Positions 1-5,884 are shown, counted from the first letter of the stretch. The stretch is 6,367 nt of DNA from Burkholderiaceae bacterium (GCA_022701845.1 JAKONS010000349.1:1-6367); one strand, 5' to 3'. Numbers and translations are program-made. The notes: generated by a model not told the origin, from the letters alone.

Positions 1-150
1 TGGAACGAATGTAGGAAGAAGTGCGCATGGTGCTGAATGTCCTTTTGTTGAAGAAAAAGACCGTTTTGTCAGTCGAGGTCCGAACTTAGGCCGATAGAAG
101 GATCGAAAAAAGAAGAAGATATAGGAACCTAACTCCCGTAAAACCAGAAC
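1..150 (+). promoter_or_regulatory. Low-GC purine-rich leader upstream of the LysR gene
   Basis: This stretch has 65 G/C of 150 bases by hand count, far below the genes around it, and is rich in purines, with an unbroken purine run at 105-119. It is the presumed 5' region of the LysR gene. I found no convincing -35/-10 pair: the TTGTTG at 45-50 has no -10 partner at normal spacing. TTTTGT occurs twice in direct orientation (43-48 and 64-69), 21 bp apart, which would put both copies on the same face of the helix. LysR regulators commonly bind their own upstream region, but no clean T-N11-A dyad is visible. Apart from the small ORF listed separately, nothing else is seen here. Confidence 0.4.
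27..89 (+). CDS. Possible 20-residue small ORF or leader peptide
   Basis: An ATG at 27 opens a 20-codon frame ending in TAG at 87-89. The Shine-Dalgarno-like AGGAAG at 13-18 sits 8 bases before the ATG, a better ribosome site than that of the LysR gene downstream. An in-frame TAG at 12-14 shows it is not the tail of a longer upstream gene. The predicted peptide has a hydrophobic start (MVLNVLLL), three lysines at residues 9-11, and a second Val/Leu-rich half. It ends 61 bases before the LysR start. It could be a leader peptide or a chance ORF in AT-rich DNA; I recognise no family and cannot assign a role. Confidence 0.2.
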   Translation: MVLNVLLLKKKTVLSVEVRT

Positions 151-1044
151 ATGAGCCAGGCCTTCAACCATCGCCACCTGTACTGCTTCTGGGTGGTGGC
201 CAAGGAAGGCAGCATGTCGCGCGCTGCCGAGACGCTGGACATGGCGGTGCAGACCGTCAGCGCCCAGGTGCGCGAACTCGAGCGCGACCTGGGCTGCCAG
301 CTGCTGCGGCCGGCCGGCCGCGGCCTGGCGCTGACCGAAGCCGGCACCATCGCGATGCAGCAGGCCGAGCAGATCTTCCAGCTGTCGCAGGCGCTGCCCG
401 AGCAGGTGCTGGCCGCCGCCCAGGCGCCGGCCGCGCGCCTGGCGGTCGGCATCGCCGACGGGCTGCCCAAGCTCGAGGTGCAGCGGCTGCTGCAGCCGGT
501 GCTGGGCGTGCCGCACCTGCGCCTGCTCTGCGACGACGGCGAGATGGCCGACCTGCTGGCCGACCTGGTCCTGCACAAGCTCGATGTGGTGCTGACCGAC
601 CACCCGGCGCCGTCGAACGCGCAGCTGCGGGTGCACAGCCACTCGCTGGGAACCTCGGACATCGGCTGGTACGGCTCGCAGCACTGGTGGGCGCTGGCGC
701 ACGACGGGTTTCCGCTGTCGATGCGCGACGTGCCGGTGCTGCTGCCGACCTCGCATTCGGTGGTGCGCGGGCAGCTCGACCGGTGGCTGCACCAGAAGGG
801 CCTGCGGCCGAAGGTGGTCGGCGAGATCGAGGACAGCGCCCTGCTGGAGACCTTCGGCAGCACCGGCCTGGGCATTTTCCCGGCGGCGCTGGCGGCCGAG
901 GACGCGCTGCTCAAGCGCAGCCAGGTGCGGCTGATCGGCGCCTGCGACGGCGTGCAGGAGCACTACTACGCCATCAGCACCGAACGCAAGGTGATGCACC
1001 CGCTGGTGCAGCAGATGCTCCGGCCGGCATCCGCCAGCGCCTGA
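151..1044 (+). CDS. LysR-type transcriptional regulator, NhaR-like
   Basis: This is a cytoplasmic DNA-binding regulator of 297 residues, the usual LysR length. The N-terminal winged helix-turn-helix spans about residues 5-63, with the recognition region around 22-45 (SMSRAAETLDMAVQTVSAQV). The effector-binding domain runs from about 95 to 293. The opening NHRHLYCFWVVAKEGS, the RPAGRGLALTEAG wing and the late HYYAISTERKVMHPLV segment resemble NhaR, the LysR member that activates nhaA Na+/H+ antiporter genes in enterobacteria. No antiporter gene is visible here, so the target is unknown. ATG 151 is the earliest possible start because TAA at 139-141 is in frame just upstream. The ribosome site is poor: the nearest AGGA lies about 21 bases away. 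The gene converges on the chemoreceptor gene, with 45 bases between the stops. Family assignment is firm; the NhaR subfamily call is likely but unproven. Confidence 0.9.
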   Translation: MSQAFNHRHLYCFWVVAKEGSMSRAAETLDMAVQTVSAQVRELERDLGCQLLRPAGRGLALTEAGTIAMQQAEQIFQLSQALPEQVLAAAQAPAARLAVGIADGLPKLEVQRLLQPVLGVPHLRLLCDDGEMADLLADLVLHKLDVVLTDHPAPSNAQLRVHSHSLGTSDIGWYGSQHWWALAHDGFPLSMRDVPVLLPTSHSVVRGQLDRWLHQKGLRPKVVGEIEDSALLETFGSTGLGIFPAALAAEDALLKRSQVRLIGACDGVQEHYYAISTERKVMHPLVQQMLRPASASA

Positions 1045-1054
1045 CCGGATGCGG
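1024..1054. terminator. Hairpin spanning the LysR stop codon
   Basis: GCATCCG (1027-1033) pairs perfectly with CGGATGC (1046-1052) around a 12-base loop that contains the TGA stop at 1042-1044. Two further pairs (CC 1024-1025 with GG 1053-1054) form if G1026 bulges out. No T run follows on either strand, so this is not a classic intrinsic terminator. It may protect the 3' end of the transcript or help end transcription between the convergent genes. Confidence 0.3.
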
Positions 1055-1079
1055 CGGCCCGACCATTGCTGATCGACCG

Positions 1080-1099
1080 GCCGGCCGCGTCAGGCCGGC
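1080..1099. terminator. GC-only hairpin at the chemoreceptor stop codon
   Basis: GCCGGCC (1080-1086) and GGCCGGC (1093-1099) form a perfect 7-bp stem with a 6-base loop. The loop contains the chemoreceptor stop codon (complement of 1090-1092). It lies between two converging genes, where a two-way terminator would be expected, but there is no T tract on either side. Short GC palindromes are common in such DNA, so chance is a real alternative. Confidence 0.25.
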
Positions 1100-2712
1100 A
1101 GCGCCAGCCGGTGGCCCGCCGGATGGGCCTGCAACGTGGCCGGCAGGCGAAAGACGCTGACCAGCTGCGCCAGGTGCTGCGCCTGGTCGCGCAGGGAGTC
1201 GGCCGCGGCCGATGCCTGCTCGACCAGCGCCGCGTTCTGCTGCGTGGCCCGATCCATCAGGCCGACCGCCTGGTTGACCTCCTCGATGCCGGTGCTCTGC
1301 TCGGCGCTCGAGGACATGATCTCGCCCATGATGGTGGTCACGTTGTTGACCCGCTGCACCAGGTCGTCCATGGTGTTGCCGGCGGCGGCGACCAGCGCGC
1401 TGCCTGCCTCCACCCGGGAGACGGAATCGCTGATCAGGGTCTTGATCTCCTTGGCGGCGTTCGCCGAGCGCTGCGCCAGGCTGCGCACTTCCGAGGCGAC
1501 CACCGCGAACCCGCGCCCCTGTTCGCCGGCGCGTGCCGCTTCCACCGCCGCGTTGAGCGCGAGGATGTTGGTCTGGAAGGCGATGCCGTCGATGACGCTG
1601 ATGATGTCGACGATGCGGCGCGCCGAGGTGTTGATCGAATTCATGGTGCTGACCACCTCGCCGACCACCTGGCCGCCCTGGCGCGCCACGTCCGACGCGG
1701 CGATGGCGAGCTGATTGGCCTGCTTGGCGTTCTCGGCGTTCCGGCGGACGGTGGCGGTCAGGTCGCCGATGGAGGAGGCGGTGCGCTCCAGCGAACTGCT
1801 CTGCTGCTCGGTCCGGCCGGACAGGTCCTGGTTGCCGGTGGCGATCTCCGCCGCCGCGAGCGCGATGGCATCGGTGCCGCTGCGCACTTCGCGCACGATG
1901 TTGCCGATGCTGTCGCGCATGGCGGTCATGGTGAACAGAACGCTGTCGCGGTCGTTCGGCCGCAGCACCACGTCGACCGCCAGGTTGCCCGCGGCGATGT
2001 CGCGGGCCAGGGTGTTGGCGTCGCGCGGTTCGCCGCCGAGCGCCCGCGAAATCGCCTTGACGATCAGGATGATCACCCCGGAGCCGATCAGCGCCGCGGC
2101 GGCGCACAGCAGCAGCATCAGCCGCTGGAATCCGCTGGCGACTTCACGCGCATAGGCCGACTCGCTCTGGTTGAGCCGCTCCTCCAGGTCGATGAACCGG
2201 TTGATGCGGCCCAGCCACTCGACGAAGGCCGGCCGGGCTTCGCCGAGCATCAGCGCCTGCGCGGCGTCGCGGTCGCCGGCGCCGCGCAGCTCGATCACCC
2301 GGGCCACGATCGGCAGGGTGCGCCGTTCGATGTCCTTGATGCTGGCCAGGATGGCGCGTTCTTCCTGCTCGCTGCCGCCGCCCGGCCCGCCGAACATCCG
2401 GTCCATCGGGCCGGCCGAGGCCTGGTAGTCGGCATCCAGTTTGGAGATGCTCGCCAGCACCGGCGGCAGACCGGCGTCGTCGACCAGCACCACGTCGCGC
2501 AGCGCGATGGCGCGGTCGTGCACGCTGCCCCGGAAATTGATGGCGTAGCGCTGCTTCACGCTGTTGACGTCGCCGATGGTGGCGAGGCTCTTCTCGACCG
2601 AATTGACCCGGACGATGCCGATCAGGGTCAGCACGACCAGCATCAGCAGCACGAGCGCCGATCCGAGGCCGAGCCGCGCGGCGATGCTCAGGTTGTCAAA
2701 GCTGGATTTCAT
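1090..2712 (-). CDS. Methyl-accepting chemotaxis protein (Tsr-like, 36H class)
   Basis: This is an inner-membrane chemoreceptor of 540 residues that would control CheA kinase through CheW. TM1 is about residues 11-34 and TM2 about 198-219. Between them lies a helical periplasmic domain of four-helix-bundle type with a Gly-rich loop (GGPGGG, 109-113 region). A HAMP domain (about 220-270) leads to the cytoplasmic coiled coil. Its hairpin tip at about 371-410 contains the invariant [20 protein letters not shown] and [12 protein letters not shown]. The signalling tip looks intact. Three Tsr-equivalent methylation sites are changed: E304 to R310, Q311 to D317 and E502 to R508; Q303 and Q499 remain and would need deamidation. 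The C-terminus lacks an NWETF-type CheR/CheB tether. The ATG at 2712-2710 follows a weak GGAA site. The gene diverges from the Bug receptor operon, suggesting but not proving a shared ligand. Ligand unknown. Confidence 0.95.
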   Translation of the reverse strand: MKSSFDNLSIAARLGLGSALVLLMLVVLTLIGIVRVNSVEKSLATIGDVNSVKQRYAINFRGSVHDRAIALRDVVLVDDAGLPPVLASISKLDADYQASAGPMDRMFGGPGGGSEQEERAILASIKDIERRTLPIVARVIELRGAGDRDAAQALMLGEARPAFVEWLGRINRFIDLEERLNQSESAYAREVASGFQRLMLLLCAAAALIGSGVIILIVKAISRALGGEPRDANTLARDIAAGNLAVDVVLRPNDRDSVLFTMTAMRDSIGNIVREVRSGTDAIALAAAEIATGNQDLSGRTEQQSSSLERTASSIGDLTATVRRNAENAKQANQLAIAASDVARQGGQVVGEVVSTMNSINTSARRIVDIISVIDGIAFQTNILALNAAVEAARAGEQGRGFAVVASEVRSLAQRSANAAKEIKTLISDSVSRVEAGSALVAAAGNTMDDLVQRVNNVTTIMGEIMSSSAEQSTGIEEVNQAVGLMDRATQQNAALVEQASAAADSLRDQAQHLAQLVSVFRLPATLQAHPAGHRLALPA

Positions 2713-2730
2713 GGGGTTCCGGGTGGCGCG

Positions 2731-2750
2731 CAGGACAGGACAGGACAGGG
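2731..2750. repeat. CAGGA pentanucleotide tandem repeat
   Basis: Three perfect copies of CAGGA followed by CAGGG occupy 2731-2750. The tract begins 19 bases upstream of the chemoreceptor ATG, within its presumed 5' leader, where it reads as CCTGT repeats in the mRNA. A change in copy number would alter leader length or promoter spacing without touching the reading frame. Four units is short, so its variability is uncertain. Confidence 0.6.
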
Positions 2751-2796
2751 GGAGCCGGGCGATTGCGCCGGGCGTTCGGACAGTACATTGCCAAAA

Positions 2797-2822
2797 ATTG
2801 AATCTTTCACAATTTATTCAAT
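2797..2822. promoter_or_regulatory. AT-rich inverted repeat, candidate operator or activator site
   Basis: ATTGAAT (2797-2803) and ATTCAAT (2816-2822) form a perfect 7-bp inverted repeat. The half-sites are 19 bp apart centre to centre, about two helical turns. A second dyad, AAATTG (2795-2800) with CAATTT (2810-2815), overlaps it. Both sit in a 35-base island (2788-2822) with only 8 G/C by hand count, between two divergent genes. The dyad centre is about 80 bp upstream of the transcription start predicted from the sigma-54-like element at 2864-2879, a usual distance for an enhancer-binding protein. A TTGCCA at 2788-2793 could be a sigma-70 -35 box, but no good -10 follows. The binding protein is unknown. 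Confidence 0.45.
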
Positions 2823-2852
2823 GGGCTGGGCCGGATCGTTAGCTTCGATGCG

Positions 2853-2876
2853 GCCCGCCGGACGGGCATTCTTTTT
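2853..2876 (+). terminator. Hairpin plus T tract ahead of the Bug gene (terminator-like)
   Basis: GCCCG (2853-2857) and CGGGC (2863-2867) form a 5-bp all-GC stem with loop CCGGA, followed by ATTCTTTTT (2868-2876). This looks like a short intrinsic terminator or attenuator on the plus strand, 56 bases before the Bug gene ATG. The same bases also form the sigma-54-like promoter described separately, and that reading seems better because the stem is short. If transcription starts upstream of here, the hairpin could attenuate it. Confidence 0.25.
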
Positions 2877-2879
2877 GCG
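2864..2879 (+). promoter_or_regulatory. Candidate sigma-54 (RpoN) promoter for the Bug-hydrolase operon
   Basis: The sequence GGGCATTCTTTTTGC has GG at 2865-2866 and GC at 2877-2878 with exactly 10 bases between them. It matches GGCA and TTGC of the sigma-54 consensus (TGGCACG-N4-TTGCW), with a T-rich spacer. The mismatches are the T before GG, the CG after GGCA, and the final W (G here). Transcription would start near 2890, giving a leader of about 43 bases with a good ribosome site. Sigma-54 promoters need an upstream enhancer-binding protein, and the inverted repeat at 2797-2822 is suitably placed. No such activator is encoded in the window. This is motif evidence only. Confidence 0.5.
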
Positions 2880-2915
2880 AGACGGTGGTCTGCAGCAGAA
2901 AACGCTTCTCAACTC

Positions 2916-2922
2916 AAGGGGG
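2916..2922 (+). promoter_or_regulatory. Ribosome binding site deciding the Bug gene start
   Basis: AAGGGGG at 2916-2922 lies 10 bases before the ATG at 2933. It supports that start over the in-frame GTG at 2885, which would place the ribosome site inside the gene, and over the ATG at 2951, which has only a poorly spaced GGA upstream. Confidence 0.65.
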
Positions 2923-2932
2923 TAGACCGGAA

Positions 2933-3925
2933 ATGGAACACAGCACAGCCATGCAGCGTCGGACGCTGATGAAGGCCGCAGCCGCGGCATGCGCATCGGC
3001 GGCGGCGGGTGCCGCCTGGGCGCAGGACTACCCGGCACGGCCGGTGCGCCTCGTCATCCCGCAAGGGCCGGGCTCGGGCGCCGATGCCACCGGCCGCCAG
3101 CTGGCCGAATTCATGGGCCGCTACCTCGGCAGCTCGGTGGTGGTGGACAACAAGCCCGGCGCCAACGGCATCCTGGCCTCCGGCATCGTCGCCAAGGAAC
3201 GGCCCGACGGCTACACCGTGTTCCTCACCAGCGTGTCGCTGGCCAGCTTCAACGAGCATCTCTACAAGAAGCTGCCCTACGACCCGATGAAGGACTTCAC
3301 CTATATCGCCCCGGTGGTCGATGCCAGCTTCATGGTGATCGCCAGCCAGGCCAGCGGCATCAAGACCTGGGCCGACTTCGTGGCCCGGGCGCGGCGCGAA
3401 CCCGGCAAGCTCACCTACGCCAGCGGCGGCCCGGGCAACAGCACCCATCTCTACATGGAGAAGATCGTGCGCGACCTCAGGCTGGACGTGCGCCACATAC
3501 CGTACAAGGGGTCCGGTCCCGCGCTGCTGTCGGTGGTGTCGGGCGAGACCGACCTGATGTGCGTGGTGACCGCCACCGCCCTGCCGCAGTACGAGGCAGG
3601 GGCGGTCGTCGCCCTGGCCCAGTCGGGCGACAAGCGTTCGCCGCGCATGCCGGCGATTCCGCTGATCAACGAACTGGCGCCGCAGATGCCGGCATTGCCG
3701 GGCTGGTACGCGCTGGTCGGCCCGGCCGGCCTGCCGCCGGAGGTGGTGAAGAAACTCTCCGGCGCCGTCACCGCCTTCCTCGAGGACGAGCAGACCCGCC
3801 GCAAGCTCACCGAGCAGTTCCTCTTTCCCATCCCCGGCACCGGCGAGCAGATCCGCAGCCGCGCGCAGCAGGAGTCGCGCATCTGGGGCGACCTCATCAA
3901 GACCCTCAACATCACCCTCGACTGA
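2933..3925 (+). CDS. Bug/TctC family periplasmic solute-binding receptor
   Basis: This is an exported two-lobe receptor of 330 residues, typical Bug length, of the tripartite tricarboxylate transporter family. Members bind carboxylates and related small organic solutes. Residues 1-30 are a signal peptide with a twin-arginine-like RRTLMK (9-14), an Ala-rich core and likely cleavage after AWA (28-30). Family hallmarks follow in order: the ligand loop IPQGPGSGADATGR (42-55), VVDNKPGANGILAS (70-83), PDGYT (91-95), YASGGPGNSTHL (162-173), HIPYKGSGPALLSV (188-201), SGETDL (203-208) and GWYALVGPAGLPP (257-269). The ATG at 2933 is preferred for its AAGGGGG site; the ATG at 2951 is an alternative that keeps the signal peptide. 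It is the first gene of a pair with the hydrolase 8 bases downstream. TctA and TctB membrane genes are absent from the window, as is common for Bug proteins in Burkholderiales. The ligand cannot be read from the sequence. Confidence 0.95.
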   Translation: MEHSTAMQRRTLMKAAAAACASAAAGAAWAQDYPARPVRLVIPQGPGSGADATGRQLAEFMGRYLGSSVVVDNKPGANGILASGIVAKERPDGYTVFLTSVSLASFNEHLYKKLPYDPMKDFTYIAPVVDASFMVIASQASGIKTWADFVARARREPGKLTYASGGPGNSTHLYMEKIVRDLRLDVRHIPYKGSGPALLSVVSGETDLMCVVTATALPQYEAGAVVALAQSGDKRSPRMPAIPLINELAPQMPALPGWYALVGPAGLPPEVVKKLSGAVTAFLEDEQTRRKLTEQFLFPIPGTGEQIRSRAQQESRIWGDLIKTLNITLD

Positions 3926-3933
3926 AGCCACCC

Positions 3934-5796
3934 ATGTCGGACCTGGACCTCAACGGCGGCGCGTGGCAGCACGCGCCCAGCCAGTACCTCGCACGCCGCC
4001 CCGCCACCCGGGGCATCGGCGCCCCGCGCTCGCGTTACCTGACGATGGAGGACGGCTGCCGCCTGGCGCTGGACGTCTACCTGCCCGAGGGCGGCGACGA
4101 GGGCGACGACACGGGCGACGGCGAAGCCCGCTGGCCGGTGATCGCGGTGATGACACCGTACTACCGCCGCTTCAAGGTCACCGCGGCAGGTGCCGAGCCC
4201 TCGCCCAACATCGCCATCTACCGCGACTTCTTCGTGCCGCGCGGCTATGCGCTGGTGGTGCTGGACGTGCGCGGCAGCGGCGCGAGCTTCGGCCGCCGCG
4301 ACGCCTTCCGCTCGCCCAAGGAGCGCGGCGACTACCTGGAGCTGGCGCAGTGGATCGCGGCGCAGCCCTGGTGCAACGGCTCGATCGGCGCGACCGGCAT
4401 CTCCTACCTGGGCGCGGCCTCGTGTTTCCTGGGCAGCACCGGCCATCCGGCGGTCAAGGCGATCGCGCCGCTGTTCGCGGTCTCCGACACCTACAGCGAC
4501 CATGTCTTCCCGGGCGGCGTGACGTGCAAGACCGTCACCGCCCACTACGACGACCTGATCCGCGCGCTGGACTGGGACCGGCGCGACGAGCTCGCGGCCT
4601 ATCCCTACTTCGCCGATCCCCGCTATGCCGGCCCGGCGCCGGTGGACGAGGACGGCGACGGCGCGCTGGTGCGGCAGGCCATCGTCGAGCACCACGACAG
4701 CTTCATGCTGCGCGACATGGCCCCGGAAATGGCCTTCCGCGAGGAAGCCGTGCTGTACGACCCGACGCTGCACAGCGGCGCCTGCAGCCCGTACTGGTAC
4801 CTGAACGAGGTGGCCGGCCGGGTGGCGGTGTATTCGGTCTCGGGCTGGTACGACGGCAGCGCCTTCGTGCACGGTTCGATCTCGCGTTTCCTCACCCTGC
4901 AGGGCCCGCACGACCGCCTGCTGCTCGGCCCCTGGGACCACGGCGCGCGCACCAACGGCTCGCCGTGGCGCAGCGCCGGGCGCAGCGCGCCGGAGTTCTC
5001 GATCCTGGCGGAGGTGCTGCGTTTCTTCGACGAGCATTTGGCCGGGCGCGACACCGGCCTGCAGGCCGAGCAGCCGGTGCACTATTTCTGCACCCATGCC
5101 GAGACCTGGCGCAGCAGCGCGCACTGGCCGCCGGCCTCCACGCCGACCGACTGGTACCTGCAGCCGGGCCGCCTGGCGACCACGCCCGCGGAGCAGCCGG
5201 TGCAGGTCGACCTGCAGACCCGCTTCACCGTCTCCAGCGGCACCAACAGCCGCTTCGAGCGGCTGGCGGCGCAGGCCATCGTCGACTACTACCCGGACTG
5301 GTCCCGGCACGAGGCGGACATGCTGTCCTTCCGGTCCGACCCGCTGCCGCAGCCGCTCGAACTCGCCGGCCATGTGCTGCTGGAGCTCACGCTGAGCTGC
5401 AGCGAGGGCGACGGCAGCATCTTCGCGTACCTCTCGGAAGAGCAGGCCGACGGCACCCTGGTCTACATCAACGAAGGCTGCCTGCGGCTGGCCCACCGCG
5501 CGGTGAGCGAGGCGCCGGCCCGCTACCGCACCGCCTGGCCGTTTCGCGACTACGCGCGGCACCATGCGCGGCCGATGCAGGCGGGCGTGGCCGAGACGGT
5601 GCAGGTGGTCATGCTGCCGGTGGCGTGGCGCCTGGCGGCGGGCAGCCGGCTGCGCCTGTCGCTCTCGGGCGCCGATGCGGCGCATTTCCAGCAGGTGCCG
5701 CACGGGCGCCCGCCGCTCTACCGCTTCGCCTGCGGCGGCGCGAACGGCTGCCGGGTGCGCCTGCCGGTGGTGGCGCAGGCCGAGCTCGCTCCATAG
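3934..5796 (+). CDS. CocE/NonD family serine hydrolase (X-Pro dipeptidyl-peptidase S15-like)
   Basis: This is a predicted cytoplasmic alpha/beta hydrolase of 620 residues with no signal peptide. The family includes cocaine esterase and glutaryl-7-ACA acylase, which cleave ester or amide bonds. The nucleophile is S157 in GISYLG (155-160). The likely acid is D307 in SGWYDGSA (303-310) and the histidine is H336 in GPWDHG (332-337). TPYY (74-77) supplies the usual oxyanion tyrosine. A jelly-roll C-terminal domain of PepX_C type covers about 380-615, including FAYLSEEQADG (497-507) and YINEG (511-515). The start at 3934 lies 8 bases after the Bug gene stop, and its weak GAAG site overlaps that stop, so translation is probably coupled. 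Oddities are an acidic Gly/Asp-rich insert at 52-65 before the first core strand and a DEDGDG motif at 238-243. The pairing suggests it acts on what the Bug system imports. Its substrate is unknown, and peptidase activity is unlikely but not excluded. Confidence 0.92.
   Translation: MSDLDLNGGAWQHAPSQYLARRPATRGIGAPRSRYLTMEDGCRLALDVYLPEGGDEGDDTGDGEARWPVIAVMTPYYRRFKVTAAGAEPSPNIAIYRDFFVPRGYALVVLDVRGSGASFGRRDAFRSPKERGDYLELAQWIAAQPWCNGSIGATGISYLGAASCFLGSTGHPAVKAIAPLFAVSDTYSDHVFPGGVTCKTVTAHYDDLIRALDWDRRDELAAYPYFADPRYAGPAPVDEDGDGALVRQAIVEHHDSFMLRDMAPEMAFREEAVLYDPTLHSGACSPYWYLNEVAGRVAVYSVSGWYDGSAFVHGSISRFLTLQGPHDRLLLGPWDHGARTNGSPWRSAGRSAPEFSILAEVLRFFDEHLAGRDTGLQAEQPVHYFCTHAETWRSSAHWPPASTPTDWYLQPGRLATTPAEQPVQVDLQTRFTVSSGTNSRFERLAAQAIVDYYPDWSRHEADMLSFRSDPLPQPLELAGHVLLELTLSCSEGDGSIFAYLSEEQADGTLVYINEGCLRLAHRAVSEAPARYRTAWPFRDYARHHARPMQAGVAETVQVVMLPVAWRLAAGSRLRLSLSGADAAHFQQVPHGRPPLYRFACGGANGCRVRLPVVAQAELAP
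4093..4119 (+). repeat. GGCGAC repeats coding the acidic insert of the hydrolase
   Basis: GGCGAC occurs at 4093-4098, 4102-4107 and 4114-4119, encoding the Gly/Asp-rich stretch around residues 54-62 of the hydrolase. The spacing keeps one reading frame. It looks like growth by slippage in a surface loop. Confidence 0.5.
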
Positions 5797-5804
5797 TCGT
5801 GTCA

Positions 5805-5860
5805 CGGAAGGGCGCGAAACTAGGGCGATAGACACACCCTTTCCGCGCCGCGCACTTCCG
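5805..5860. terminator. Imperfect hairpin after the hydrolase gene
   Basis: CGGAAG (5805-5810) pairs with CTTCCG (5855-5860), GGCGCG (5811-5816) with CGCGCC (5844-5849), AA (5817-5818) with TT (5841-5842) and AGGG (5822-5825) with CCCT (5837-5840). Bulges lie at 5819-5821, 5843 and 5850-5854. It begins 8 bases after the hydrolase stop, a natural place for transcript ending or 3' protection. No T run follows, so any termination would not be of the classic intrinsic kind. Other folds exist, such as GGAAGGG with CCCTTTCC. Confidence 0.35.
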
Positions 5861-5884
5861 ATGGAGCCGCGCAGCCCTTACCGA

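Noticed and set aside
202..216. Internal start of the LysR gene at ATG 214, preceded by AAGGAAGG
   Set aside because: The ribosome-like sequence is explained by the Lys-Glu-Gly codons of a conserved segment, and starting there would delete the first helix of the DNA-binding domain.
2775..2793. Minus-strand sigma-54 promoter from TTGGCA
   Set aside because: There is no GC at the required 10-base distance from GG, so the -12 half is absent.
2784..2815. FliA (sigma-28) promoter for the chemoreceptor, from TAAATTGT on the minus strand
   Set aside because: The -35 half matches TAAAGTTT at 6 of 8 bases, but no GCCGATAA-like -10 occurs at the required spacing.
1066..2925. Long plus-strand ORF (619 codons) opposite the chemoreceptor
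   Set aside because: It is the antisense of a clearly conserved chemoreceptor; its product is His/Gly/Ala-rich with no family motif, as expected for stop-poor high-GC DNA.
2885..2932. GTG at 2885 as the start of the Bug gene
   Set aside because: It would put the AAGGGGG ribosome site inside the gene and add 16 residues ahead of a normal signal peptide; the GTG would also lie at or before the predicted transcription start.
2989..5796. Plus-strand ORF of 935 codons that extends the hydrolase frame upstream
   Set aside because: The extra 315 codons overlap the Bug gene in another frame and are Arg/Gly-rich nonsense; hydrolase homology begins after the ATG at 3934.
3451..5835. Long minus-strand ORF (794 codons) opposite the Bug and hydrolase genes
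   Set aside because: It overlaps two well-supported genes in antisense, shows Arg/Ala/Val-rich composition and no recognisable domain.
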